A DNA stretch of 64,000 nt from contig DAIDKF010000001.1 of the NCBI GenBank assembly GCA_027450185.1, positions 1 to 64,000 of the forward strand, read 5' to 3'. The notes beneath the pieces were generated by a model that made no database searches, was not told where the DNA came from, and saw nothing but the letters and a program-made list of their open reading frames with translations. Numbering within the stretch: position 1 is the first letter of the stretch; each line of letters opens with the position of its first letter. The DNA is from Granulicella sp. GTDB taxonomy: Bacteria; Acidobacteriota; Terriglobia; Terriglobales; Acidobacteriaceae. Positions 1 through 9,206 of this stretch are shown in pieces. Made by a program: the position numbers and the translations under genes.

Positions 1-75
1 CCCAAGCTCGACCACCATCGTCTCTTCGTGTTGATCCATGGACTTGTCTCCGTTGTTCTCAAAATCCTTGTCCGA

Positions 76-220
76 GAGCCGGATGCGGGAAGACGGTCCG
101 TCCGGTTCGATGAGCGGGGTGTGAAAACGGGACATGATGCGGATATTGAGGCACCGGCAACCGAAAGGGCCGGGAACGGATAGGCCCCATCTAAAGAACC
201 GCGTCACACCTCGACTCTAC
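76..220 (+). ncRNA. Group II intron 3' end (domain V, domain VI and 3' splice boundary); the rest of the intron would lie left of the window
   Basis: DV-like GAGCCGGATGCGGGAAGACGGTCCGTCCGGTTC (76-108) with AGC triad and GAGCCGGA/TCCGGTTC stem. DVI-like stem GAG-CGGGGTGTG (112-123) pairs with CACACCTCG-[A]-CTC (205-217), leaving A214 bulged 7 nt from the ...CTCTAC end at 220. Distal DV loop is non-canonical. Confidence 0.68.
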
Positions 221-1890
221 TGAAGGCGCTGCGATTGCTGTTTTGGGCTGACAAGGTTGCCCGGCAGATGCTCATCGCTGATTGAGGTTGGCGGTATCGC
301 CGGGCGGGCGGCCTTGAGGGTGTGCTCACGGGGTGCAGGCAGTTTTTGTGCATGGCTTTCCTGCGTACGCTGTTTGCGCAGAGATGGAACATGAGGATGA
401 TGGTTCGCCGGGACGTTGCTACCCCGGTGAGGCGCCGAGCGCAGCGGCCACCTGCTGGAAGGCCGGAAGAAACGGGAACGATGCGGGCAGATGCAGCACC
501 ATGCGCCGCACCGAAACCATGACGCGGGCGCGCAGCTTCAGCAGCCGTTCGCGCAGCGTCCATACCTGGGCGCGGGAGCAGTTGCTGCCCGCGGCGCATA
601 GGCGCAACTCCTGCATCAGCACGTAAGCCGCGGCGGTCAGCAGCACGCGGAACTGGTTGGCCCAGAAGCTGCTGCAACTGGTGCGGTCGATCTCCAACGC
701 GTGCAGTTCCTTGATCCGGTTCTCGATCTCGCCGCGCTGGCAGTAGACCTCTTCGTAGATCCACTGCGGCGTCTGCTGTAGGTTGGTGATGACGAAGCGC
801 GGATTATCTTTCGGCTCTTTGCCGTCGGCGCGGACCACCTCGGCCTTGAAGATCATGCGGCGTTCGCGCGGCCAGGTGTTGGCTGCGTAGCTCGTTTCGC
901 TGTAGACGTGTTCGGTCTTGCCGGTCACTTCGGCGAGCACGCGTGCAACCTGCATCGCCGCTTCTGCCTCGCGCTGTAGTACCGCGTTGCTGGCCATTGC
1001 AACAACATATTCCAGACCAGGTTCGGCGTCCAGAAAGTCGAGCAACTCGGGATGCGCGAAGCCGCCATCGAGGCGAACCCGGATGCGAGCGCCCGGGAAG
1101 AAGTGGCGGACCATCATCAGCAGGCGGCGCAGAATCCCCACCGCTCCCACCGGCGCGGTCACGTTGCCGGGACGCAGCACGGCGGCGCACAGATACTGCT
1201 CGGCCTCGTCGTTGAAGCTGACAAAACCCATCACCGGAAGGTAGCACCAGCTATCGTAGTGGCCGTTGAAGAACGACATCTGCTGCGCGCCGTGCGTCGG
1301 ATCGTCGGTCGGATCGAGATCGAGGGTGACCAGCAGAGCACGGTTGCCTAGCCGCTTGGCATGGCGCTCGATCACGCTGGTTGCGAGCGTCTCGCCCATG
1401 CGGTAAAGCTGCTTGCGGTCCACCGCATTCTCAAAGCGCGACAGCGTAGGCTGCGAGGCCAGATCCAGGCCCGTCACCGGATCGCGGCCCAGCAGCATCT
1501 TGTGCACCGGATCGGCGCCGAGCCGCGCCGAGTCGTTGGCGTCCGCATAGCCGCACGCAATCGAGAACACGCGCTGCGCCAGCAACTCGTTGAGCGAGTG
1601 CTCCACCTTGCCTGCCTGCCGCTTGTCCTCCACGCATCCGGCCAGGCCTTCGATCAATCCATAGCGCCGCTCGGCGGCCTTCAGCAGGATCGCTCCTCCA
1701 TCGGAGGAGCCCTGCCGCTGATCGAACTTCAACACCGCTGGCTTGGCGAAAAGCTCGGGAAACAATAAACACTCTGTCATGGTAAAGTCGATCACGCGAT
1801 AGCCTCTTTTGTTGCCTCAAACACTGCCTCAACAACATGTTTGTAGCACAAGAGGCTTTCGCTTCTTCAGCCTTCACGAATTATCCGGGC
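221..1890 (-). mobile_element. IS1380-family insertion sequence, left terminal repeat interrupted
   Basis: Contains an IS1380-type transposase. Right end reads GCCCGGATAATTCGTGAAGGCTGAAGAAGC on the minus strand (ends ~1890); left side retains only TGAAGGC at 221. Confidence 0.7.
419..1795 (-). CDS. IS1380-family DDE transposase
   Basis: 458 aa ORF; QRQGSSDGGAILLKAAERRYGL, LVTLDLDPTDDPTHGAQQ and RGEIENRIKELH are IS1380-type motifs. Confidence 0.9.
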   Translation of the reverse strand: MIDFTMTECLLFPELFAKPAVLKFDQRQGSSDGGAILLKAAERRYGLIEGLAGCVEDKRQAGKVEHSLNELLAQRVFSIACGYADANDSARLGADPVHKMLLGRDPVTGLDLASQPTLSRFENAVDRKQLYRMGETLATSVIERHAKRLGNRALLVTLDLDPTDDPTHGAQQMSFFNGHYDSWCYLPVMGFVSFNDEAEQYLCAAVLRPGNVTAPVGAVGILRRLLMMVRHFFPGARIRVRLDGGFAHPELLDFLDAEPGLEYVVAMASNAVLQREAEAAMQVARVLAEVTGKTEHVYSETSYAANTWPRERRMIFKAEVVRADGKEPKDNPRFVITNLQQTPQWIYEEVYCQRGEIENRIKELHALEIDRTSCSSFWANQFRVLLTAAAYVLMQELRLCAAGSNCSRAQVWTLRERLLKLRARVMVSVRRMVLHLPASFPFLPAFQQVAAALGASPG

Positions 1891-2032
1891 TAATGACCTA
1901 CCCTACATCGGTGTGATCACATCTCCGTTTTTTGGACAGGCCGTGGCAGCAAACCCGCCACGCAGGATGCAGATCAGCGCCGAGTTTACCTTCTAACTGG
2001 ATGACCTGCATGGATGCGGGCTGACCTAACAA

Positions 2033-2071
2033 GGATAATTCGCTTCTTCAACCTTCACGAATTATCCGCGC
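2033..2071. repeat. Second, isolated copy of an IS1380-like terminal repeat
   Basis: CGCTTCTTCAACCTTCACGAATTATCCGCGC closely matches CGCTTCTTCAGCCTTCACGAATTATCCGGGC at the IS right end; also forms an inverted repeat GGATAATTCG...CGAATTATCC (2033-2042/2058-2067). Confidence 0.7.
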
Positions 2072-2376
2072 CAGGATAACGGCGTTGTGGCATGAAGGTA
2101 TTCTCTTGGATTTACGTGGCATGTTCTGTTGGATGGAAATTCGGGCTGATCCCCCACAGTTCAGCCCGGTGCTCCGCTTGGTAAAAGTTTGTCGCATCTT
2201 TGTCGCAAATACAGCCCATTGGGCCGGTTTTGCCGACTCTTCCGGTTTATAAGTCCTTTACCGTCTATAATTTGGCTAGGGACTCACTTCATGGCATGGA
2301 AGCGGTGATTAAATCATGAGTCTCGACACCTAGCAGCACACTCATGGAAGCGGGCCTTCCTTCCCGTGACGTCCTT

Positions 2377-2415
2377 CCAAGAGATCTTGCGTGCTGACGC
2401 ACGCAGGTCTCTTGG
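2377..2415. repeat. Strong 39-nt hairpin near the island boundary
   Basis: CCAAGAGA-TCT-TGCGTGC-TGAC-GCACGCA-GG-TCTCTTGG: 8 bp plus 7 bp stems around a 4-nt loop; no T-run follows. Confidence 0.7.
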
Positions 2416-2471
2416 TCGGGCTCCGGACGACCCGCTCTGCGAGGTGATGAGCAACAATCAACTCCTCAATG

Positions 2472-2493
2472 GTGGTGTACAAGTGGTGTACAA
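2472..2493. repeat. 11-bp tandem direct repeat (GTGGTGTACAA x2)
   Basis: Exact tandem copies at 2472-2482 and 2483-2493, about 85 bp from the tRNA fragment. Confidence 0.75.
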
Positions 2494-2576
2494 ATTGGGC
2501 CAGAAACACCCAGCAATACCCGGAAATCTCCTCCAACGAGCCTTACTACACAATAACTTACACAGGGCGGGGCCGT

Positions 2577-2621
2577 TTCGTAATCAGCAGGTCAACGGTT
2601 CAAGTCCGTTCGTCGGCTCCA
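2577..2621 (+). other. 3' 45-nt fragment of tRNA-Thr(CGT), probable att scar
   Basis: TTCGTAATCAGCAGGTCAACGGTTCAAGTCCGTTCGTCGGCTCCA equals anticodon loop (CGT), variable region, T-arm, acceptor 3' strand and CCA. No GCCGACG 5' half upstream. Confidence 0.85.
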
Positions 2622-2714
2622 TACATTTCATTTCACATGAGAGATTTTTGCACGAGGCGCTGCCGATGGCTGGCAGTGCTTTTTGCGTGCGCGGTGAATG
2701 ATGCGGGGCCTGGA

Positions 2715-3503
2715 CTAACGGGCCATCCAGCCGCCGTCGACGGTGAGGACGGTGCCGGTGACGTAGTCGCTGGCGGGGGAACAGAGAAAGAGCGCGGAGC
2801 CGGCGAGGTCCTGAGGCTGGCCCCAGCGGGCGGCGGGAATTCGTTCGAGAATCTGGCGGTTACGCGTCTCGTCGGCCTGGAGAGCTTCGGTGTTTGTGGT
2901 GGCGAAGTAGCCGGGCGCGATGGCGTTGACCTGGATGCCCCGGGGAGCCCACTCGTTGGCGAGAGCTTTGGTGAGTTGGGCGATGCCGCCCTTGGAGGAG
3001 GCGTAGGCAGGGACGCGGATGCCGCCTTGAAAGCTGAGGAGAGATGCGATGTTGACGATCTTGCCGGTGGAGGAGGAGAGGCAGAAGGCGGCCTTGCGGC
3101 GAAAGATGTCGCGGGCTACGAGCTGGGAGAGCTGGAAGACGCTGGTGAGGTTGACCTGCAGAACGGTTTGCCAGTCTTCGAGGGTGGTGTCTTCGGCGGG
3201 GGCGCGAGAGATGGTGCCAGCGTTGTTGATGAGGATATCGATGTGGCCGAAGTGCTGCTTTGCGGCGTTGAAGAGAGTTTCGGCGCCGGTGGTGGTGGAG
3301 AGATCGGACTGGAAGGCGACGGCGCTGGTGCCGATGGTGGCGGCGGTTTCGTCGGCGGGCCGGCGGTTGCCGTGAACAGCGACCTGTGCGCCGGCCTGGG
3401 CAAGGGCGATGGCGATGGCGGCACCGAGGCCACTGGCTGCTCCCGTAACAAGGGCGACTTTGCCATCGAGGCGGAAGAGTTCGAGGATGTTGCGGGTGGA
3501 CAT
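2715..3503 (-). CDS. kduD: 2-dehydro-3-deoxy-D-gluconate 5-dehydrogenase (SDR family)
   Basis: MSTRNILELFRLDGKVALVTGAASGLG; NNAGT; SFQGGIRVPAYASSKGG; VTGTVLTVDGGWMAR. Confidence 0.85.
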   Translation of the reverse strand: MSTRNILELFRLDGKVALVTGAASGLGAAIAIALAQAGAQVAVHGNRRPADETAATIGTSAVAFQSDLSTTTGAETLFNAAKQHFGHIDILINNAGTISRAPAEDTTLEDWQTVLQVNLTSVFQLSQLVARDIFRRKAAFCLSSSTGKIVNIASLLSFQGGIRVPAYASSKGGIAQLTKALANEWAPRGIQVNAIAPGYFATTNTEALQADETRNRQILERIPAARWGQPQDLAGSALFLCSPASDYVTGTVLTVDGGWMAR

Positions 3504-3633
3504 GAGGTCAACTGTACGTGGAGCGGAGGAGCAAATGCAAAACGCCGTGCGGACGGAGACGGTTGGATATGTTGATGTGCGGAGGCGAAGTGACGCGGCG
3601 AGTTGGATTCCTTATGCTGGGTAAGGCAGCAAC

Positions 3634-4197
3634 GTGGAGAGTGCGAGGATGGGATGGCTTGCAGTGGCAACGAATGCGGTTGTGTTGTCGTCGCTGGCGG
3701 CAGCGAGCGGGTTGACGGCGGGCAGGCAGGCCACAGTGGTGCAGGCACCAGTGGCTGCGGCGCCGACGATTCAGACGCAGCCGGAGGTGTTGAATCTTGA
3801 TGGGTTGGCGGAGCGTGGCAAGGCTTTGCTGGAACAGGCGAAAGCGGGCAGTGGCAGCGCGGGGATTATTCTGGCGAACTACAACGGCCACTACACCATG
3901 CTGACGGCGCGCAGCAAGAGCGGAGGCGGAGAGCTGCACAAACACTTTGCGGATTTTCTGATGGTCGTCGATGGCGAGGGGACGGAGATGACGGGTGGGA
4001 GAATGGTAAACGCGAAGGAACTGCCGGGCGGCGAAGTGCACGGGTCTGGACTTGAGGGAGCTACTCCGCATGCGCTGCATAAGGGCGACGTGATTCATAT
4101 TCCGGCAGGGACACCGCATCAGTCGATTGAGGCGCCGGGGCAGACGATCGTTATCTATGTGATCAAGGTGCGGGAGCCGGAGAGCAGTAGTCAGTAA
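3634..4197 (+). CDS. Cupin-domain protein with N-terminal signal-like segment
   Basis: LHKHFADFLMVVDGEGTEMTGG and HALHKGDVIHIPAGTPHQ are cupin motifs. Confidence 0.75.
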   Translation: MESARMGWLAVATNAVVLSSLAAASGLTAGRQATVVQAPVAAAPTIQTQPEVLNLDGLAERGKALLEQAKAGSGSAGIILANYNGHYTMLTARSKSGGGELHKHFADFLMVVDGEGTEMTGGRMVNAKELPGGEVHGSGLEGATPHALHKGDVIHIPAGTPHQSIEAPGQTIVIYVIKVREPESSSQ

Positions 4198-4223
4198 GTG
4201 CAGATGGGCGCGAGGAGCAGGGA

Positions 4224-5054
4224 ATGAAGATTGTGCAGATGGCGGATGTGGTTCGGTATCCGAGAATGACGACGGCGGAGTTGCGCGAGACGTTTTTACT
4301 GGAAGCGCTGTTTCGCGAAGGCGAGATAGAGACACGTTATGTGGATCTGGATCGCACGGTGATTGGCGGAGCGGTGCCGACGACCAAGGCTCTGACGCTG
4401 GAGACGCATGCTGAGTTGCGTGCTGAATATTTTCTGGAGCGGCGCGAGTTGGGCGTGCTGAATGTGGGCGGAGCAGGCTCTGTGACGGTTGACGGACAAG
4501 CGTTTGCGCTGGATAAGCTGGACTGCTTGTATGTGGGGCGTGGCAGCAAGGCGGTGACCTTTGCAAGCGATGACGCGAGGACACCGGCGGCCTTCTATCT
4601 GCTGAGCTATCCGGCGCATACGGCGTATCCGACGCGGCTGGCGAAGTTTGCCGAGTTGGAGCCGGTACACCTGGGATCTGAGGAGACGTGCAACAAACGG
4701 TCGATCTATAAAGCCATTTTTCTGGATGGCATTCGAAGCTGCCAGTTGGTGATGGGCTTTACGCTGCTGGCGAAGGGATCGAACTGGAACACGATGCCGC
4801 CGCATACGCATATGCGCCGCAGTGAGGTTTACTTTTACTTCGATGTGGATCCATCGCAACGTGTGGTGCACCTGATGGGTCCGCCGGATGAGACACGGCA
4901 TCTGGTGCTGAGTGATCGCGACGTTGTGGTGTCGCCGGGATGGAGCATTCATGCGGGGGTGGGTACGCAGAGTTATGGGTTCTGCTGGGGGATGGGCGGA
5001 GAGAATCAGCGGTATGACGATATGGATGCTGTGGCGATCGCCGGACTGAAGTAG
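4224..5054 (+). CDS. kduI: 5-dehydro-4-deoxy-D-glucuronate isomerase
   Basis: KduI-like ETRYVDLDRTVIGGAVP; NTMPPHTHMRRSEVYFYFD; PGWSIHAGVGTQSYGFCWGMGGEN. Confidence 0.93.
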   Translation: MKIVQMADVVRYPRMTTAELRETFLLEALFREGEIETRYVDLDRTVIGGAVPTTKALTLETHAELRAEYFLERRELGVLNVGGAGSVTVDGQAFALDKLDCLYVGRGSKAVTFASDDARTPAAFYLLSYPAHTAYPTRLAKFAELEPVHLGSEETCNKRSIYKAIFLDGIRSCQLVMGFTLLAKGSNWNTMPPHTHMRRSEVYFYFDVDPSQRVVHLMGPPDETRHLVLSDRDVVVSPGWSIHAGVGTQSYGFCWGMGGENQRYDDMDAVAIAGLK

Positions 5055-5109
5055 CGGAGAGGCTGCGGAACCACGGCGGCAAGTACAACCTGCAAGACGC
5101 AAGACAAGG

Positions 5110-6129
5110 ATGAGGACGATGTCGAAGAGGATTCGCTGGGGAGTGCTCAGCACGGCAGCTATTGGTGTCAACAAAGTGATTCCGGGGATGCAGAAGGGGC
5201 AGTATGTGAGCGTGACGGCGATCGCATCGAGGGACCTTGCCAAGGCGAGAGACGCTGCCGCTGCGTTGGGCATTGCGACGGCTTATGGATCGTACGAAGA
5301 GCTCCTCGCCGACCCGGATATAGATGCTATCTATAATCCACTTCCAAACCAGATGCATGTTCCGTGGACGATTAAAGCTGTGGAGGCGGGAAAACATGTG
5401 CTTTGCGAGAAGCCGCTGAGCATGACGGTGGCGGAGGCCGAGGAGCTGCTCGCGGTGTGCAGGCGAACTGGTGTGAAGGTGGGCGAGGCGTTTATGATCC
5501 GGAGTCATCCGCAATGGCTTCGACTGCGTGCGTTGCTGGACGAAGGGCGGATTGGAGAACTTCGTTCGGTCACGGGATTTTTCAGCTACTTCAATATCAA
5601 TCCGGCGAACATCCGCAACCGGGTGGAGTGCGGCGGTGGCGCGTTGATGGATATCGGCTGCTATCTGATTCACGCTTCGCGCTTCGCTTTCGGCGCGGAA
5701 CCGGCCCGCGTGGTGGCATGCATCGACCGCGACCCGCAGATGCACACGGACCGTCTTACGTCGGCAATGCTTGACTTTCCATGTGGACAGTCGATCCTGA
5801 CGTGCAGCACGCAGTTGGCTCCGTATCAGCGGGTGCACTTTGTTGGAACCCGCGGGCGCATCGAGATGGAGATTCCATTCAACGCGCCTATCGACCGTCC
5901 GACACGTCTGTTCATCGACGACGGCAGAGATCTGTTTGGAGGTGGCATGGTGACGGAGAGTTTCGCGGTGTGCGATCAGTACACGCTGCAGGGCGATGCG
6001 TTTTCGAAGGCTTTGCTGGAAGGCGGGGAGGTTCCGGTACCGGTTGGGGATGCCATCAAGAACATGGCGGTGATTGAAGCCATCTTTGCGTCTGCCGTCT
6101 CCGGCCAATGGGAACGCCCACGGGGATGA
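5110..6129 (+). CDS. Gfo/Idh/MocA-family oxidoreductase
   Basis: N-terminal NAD-binding fold; AIYNPLPNQMHVPWTIKAVEAGKHVLCEKPLSMTVAEAEEL. Confidence 0.9.
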   Translation: MRTMSKRIRWGVLSTAAIGVNKVIPGMQKGQYVSVTAIASRDLAKARDAAAALGIATAYGSYEELLADPDIDAIYNPLPNQMHVPWTIKAVEAGKHVLCEKPLSMTVAEAEELLAVCRRTGVKVGEAFMIRSHPQWLRLRALLDEGRIGELRSVTGFFSYFNINPANIRNRVECGGGALMDIGCYLIHASRFAFGAEPARVVACIDRDPQMHTDRLTSAMLDFPCGQSILTCSTQLAPYQRVHFVGTRGRIEMEIPFNAPIDRPTRLFIDDGRDLFGGGMVTESFAVCDQYTLQGDAFSKALLEGGEVPVPVGDAIKNMAVIEAIFASAVSGQWERPRG

Positions 6130-6656
6130 AGACGTTTCCACTGTCGAAGGTCTATCAGCTACTTGAACCGGGTCCGGTGGTTCTGCTGACGACTGCGTAC
6201 AAGGGCCGCGCCAACGTCATGACGATGTCGTGGCACATGATGGCCGATTTTGAACCGCCGCTGGTTGCCTGCATTGTCAGCAATTCGGATTACAGCTTTG
6301 CAGCCCTGCGTGCCACGAAAGAGTGTGTGATTGCGATTCCGGCAGTGGAGCTTGCGCCGAAGGTGGTGGCTGTGGGCAACTGCACGGGAAGGGATGAGGA
6401 TAAGTTCGAGAGGTTCGGCCTGACGCGAGCGCCAGCGAAATACGTAGGACCACCGCTGGTGAGAGAGTGCTTCGCCAATCTCGAGTGCAGGGTTGTCGAT
6501 ACGCGGCTGGTCAATAAGTACAATCTTTTCGTCGTGGAAGTGCTCAAGGCGTGGATTGATCCGAAACAGAAGAATCCGAAGACGATTCACCATCATGGAT
6601 ATGGCAGGTTTGTTGTCGATGGCGAAACGATTGAGCTGCCGTCGAGAATGCCGTGA
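6108..6656 (+). CDS. Flavin reductase-like (FMN-binding split barrel) protein
   Basis: PVVLLTTAYKGRANVMTMSWHMMADFEPPLVACIVSNSDYSFAALRATKECVIAIP. Confidence 0.85.
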   Translation: MGTPTGMKTFPLSKVYQLLEPGPVVLLTTAYKGRANVMTMSWHMMADFEPPLVACIVSNSDYSFAALRATKECVIAIPAVELAPKVVAVGNCTGRDEDKFERFGLTRAPAKYVGPPLVRECFANLECRVVDTRLVNKYNLFVVEVLKAWIDPKQKNPKTIHHHGYGRFVVDGETIELPSRMP

Positions 6657-6822
6657 AGGGATTCGGCGGTGTGGTGCGGGAGTTTGCTGGCTCTCCTGCC
6701 TCTCGGGCAAGAAATTGATGTGCAGCGCGTCACAGTCCACTGTGAGGCAATGGAGATATGCTCTGATGCGGCAAAGGGTGAAGGCCGCCTTCGGGATCTC
6801 CCGCCGTTTGCCTGGCTAAGGA

Positions 6823-8529
6823 GTGGACGTGATACAGAGGATCGGGGAGTTTCTGCTGAGGCGGCTTGAAGAGGTTGGAGTGCGCCATATCTTTGGTGTT
6901 CCTGGCGACTACAATCTTGAGCTTCTGCAACAACTGGAGGATCGCCGGGGGCCGGAATGGGTGGGCAACTGTAACGAGCTGAATGCAGCGTACGCCGCGG
7001 ATGGCTATGCCAGAATGAATGGCTTGGGCGCGCTCATCGTGACCGATGGGGTCGGGTCTCTGAGTGCGATGAACGGGATTGCGGGATCATACTGCGAACA
7101 CGTGCCGGTGATCTGTGTGTGCGGGTCGATTCCGCAGGAGGCAGTCGATTGCGGGTGGCTGATGCATCACACGATGGCGGATGGGTCCCAGGATCGCTTC
7201 TATCGAGCGTTTGCTGAAGTGACCGTCGCGCAGGCGAAACTTACGCCGGAGAATGCTGTGGTCGAGATCGATCGGCTGATCCTGACGGCCTGGCGTGAAA
7301 AGCTGCCGGTCTATATGGAGCTGCCCTCCGACGTGGGGTACGTAGAGGTCGATGTGCCGGAGACGTCGCTGACGCTTTCGTATCCGCCGAGCGATGAGGA
7401 GAGCCTGGCACGATGCTGCGAGAAGATTGTGGCGCGACTGCAGCACGCGGCGAGCCCGGCACTGCTGCTGGATATCGATACGGAGAGGTTCGGTGTGGCG
7501 ACGCGCGTTGCGGCGCTTGCAGAACGATTGCAGCTTCCGGTTGCGACCATGCCGGGATCGAAGGGAATGTTTTGTGAGCAATCGCCTTTGTTTGCGGGGG
7601 TCTATTGCGGCGCGTGCAGTGGCGCGGAGGTGCGGGAGCTGGTCGAGAGCAGTGACTGCCTGTTGACGATCGGCTATCGTCGCGTCGACAGCACCTCTGG
7701 AACATTCACGGATGATATTCCGGGCAACGCGATTCATCTGAATGGACAATCGGTTTGCATGGAGGACGACAACTTCGAGGATGTCTATTTGGGTGAGTTG
7801 CTTTCACTGCTGGTGCGGGAAACAGATGCGAAGTCGAAGCGAGATTGCAGAGTGGTTGAATCGTCAGATGCAGAGACGTGGGATCTGAGCCGGCGTCCAT
7901 TGAGCCAACGGGAGTACTGGCAAGCCATGCAGCGTTTCATCTTACCCGGAGACCTGCTGGTGGCTGAAAATGGAACGTCCGGCGCGGGCGTTGCGGGGTT
8001 GCGGCTTCCGTGTCGATCAACGCTGATCACGCAAGGGGTGTGGGGGTCGATCGGGTACAGTCTTGGCTGCCTGCTCGGAACACTGATGGCAGCGCCCGAA
8101 CGGCGGCAGATTCTATGGATCGGCGACGGCTCGTTTCAGCTTACGGCGCAGGAGCTTTCGACGATTTTGAGATATGAGTTGAAGCCGTATATCTTCCTGA
8201 TCAATAACGGTGGCTACACGATTGAGAGAACGATTCTTGGGCGCACGGCAAAGTATAACGACATTGCGAACTGGCGCTATACGGAGATGGCAAAGTCACT
8301 GAGCCGCACGCAGGAGATTGAGACCTTCGTCGTCCATAGTTCATTGGAGCTGGATGCGGTGCTCTCGTCGGCGCATCGGGGGATGGTCTTTGTTGAGGTG
8401 GTGATGGACCCGATGGATGCTCCGGTTGGACTGATCCGCGGAATGCAGGCGGTCGCGAACCTCGACTATGGTCCCAGCGGGCCACAATCGGCGCTTGGGG
8501 CTCAAATCACGGAGGCCGAGGTGCGATAG
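6823..8529 (+). CDS. Thiamine-pyrophosphate alpha-keto acid decarboxylase (pyruvate/indolepyruvate decarboxylase family)
   Basis: FGVPGDYNLELLQQLE, NCNELNAAYAADGYAR, GDGSFQLTAQELSTILRYELKPYIFLINNGGYTIE. Confidence 0.9.
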   Translation: MDVIQRIGEFLLRRLEEVGVRHIFGVPGDYNLELLQQLEDRRGPEWVGNCNELNAAYAADGYARMNGLGALIVTDGVGSLSAMNGIAGSYCEHVPVICVCGSIPQEAVDCGWLMHHTMADGSQDRFYRAFAEVTVAQAKLTPENAVVEIDRLILTAWREKLPVYMELPSDVGYVEVDVPETSLTLSYPPSDEESLARCCEKIVARLQHAASPALLLDIDTERFGVATRVAALAERLQLPVATMPGSKGMFCEQSPLFAGVYCGACSGAEVRELVESSDCLLTIGYRRVDSTSGTFTDDIPGNAIHLNGQSVCMEDDNFEDVYLGELLSLLVRETDAKSKRDCRVVESSDAETWDLSRRPLSQREYWQAMQRFILPGDLLVAENGTSGAGVAGLRLPCRSTLITQGVWGSIGYSLGCLLGTLMAAPERRQILWIGDGSFQLTAQELSTILRYELKPYIFLINNGGYTIERTILGRTAKYNDIANWRYTEMAKSLSRTQEIETFVVHSSLELDAVLSSAHRGMVFVEVVMDPMDAPVGLIRGMQAVANLDYGPSGPQSALGAQITEAEVR

Positions 8530-8658
8530 GCGCGTCGGACGATCAGGGGATGGGCTACTCGCGTGCGTGGAGTGGCGATGGCGACCTGAGAGGTGACGGC
8601 GAGCCAATGACGCGGTCGCTTGCTGCGGCCTGCTATAGAAACGGGGTACAATGTCGCC

Positions 8659-9009
8659 ATGCCACTGAGCGTAGCCATTGAAAAGCTGCCCGAGGGAACT
8701 GCCGTTGTTACGTTGGCGGGAGGGATGACACTGGGAACGTCCCTGAAGATTGCGGATTCGCAGATCCATGCGACCATTGCGGAAGGTGTCACCAGAATGG
8801 TGATCGACCTGACGGGCGTGGAGTATGTGGATAGCGCGGGGTTGGGGATGCTGGTGTATGTCTATGGCACGCTCCAGGAAAAACAGGGCGCGCTTCGCCT
8901 GTGTGGTGTTGCGCCCCGGGTTCTGTCTTTGTTCCAGATGACCAAGACGGATGGGTTTCTGGTGGGCGATGCGGACCGCGCAGAGAGTCTTGCCATACTG
9001 GCGAGATAA
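8659..9009 (+). CDS. STAS-domain anti-sigma factor antagonist
   Basis: VIDLTGVEYVDSAGLGMLVYVYGTLQEKQGALRLCGV; start set at ATG 8659, in frame with the listed ORF. Confidence 0.88.
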   Translation: MPLSVAIEKLPEGTAVVTLAGGMTLGTSLKIADSQIHATIAEGVTRMVIDLTGVEYVDSAGLGMLVYVYGTLQEKQGALRLCGVAPRVLSLFQMTKTDGFLVGDADRAESLAILAR

Positions 9010-9178
9010 TCTGCTGACGGCACGACGAACTTTGCTATTGGACGAGAAAACTTATTGGCTCGGACAGTCTCCGGCGCTGCGCGGGGATTGCGATGAAGTC
9101 CGAGGACTGCCGCGAGCAGGTGAGACGCACACGATTCACGGGTTGGAACTCATTGGCGAGTTTGCATAGAATCTATCA

Positions 9179-9206
9179 TGTAAAACGCTTTAAGAAAAAC
9201 TTGACA
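9179..9206 (+). promoter_or_regulatory. Candidate LacI-type operator (TGTAAAACGCTTTAAGA) next to a TTGACA -35-like box
   Basis: AAACG(C)TTT core at 9179-9195; TTGACA at 9201-9206 upstream of the GH3-GH67-mannonate dehydratase genes. Confidence 0.35.

Noticed and set aside
204-764. 186-aa minus-strand ORF at the IS left side
   Set aside because: Out of frame with the IS1380 transposase and Arg/Ala-rich; overlaps intron 3' end and IS terminal sequence.
2469-3575. 368-aa plus-strand ORF starting in the att region
   Set aside because: Runs through the tRNA-Thr fragment and antisense through kduD; Gly/Ala-rich artefact.
3508-4584. 358-aa minus-strand Ser/Pro/His-rich ORF
   Set aside because: Antisense to the cupin and kduI genes; shadow ORF.
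4759-6141. 460-aa minus-strand ORF
   Set aside because: Antisense to kduI and the Gfo/Idh gene, low-complexity R/H/S-rich product; shadow ORF of high-GC coding DNA.
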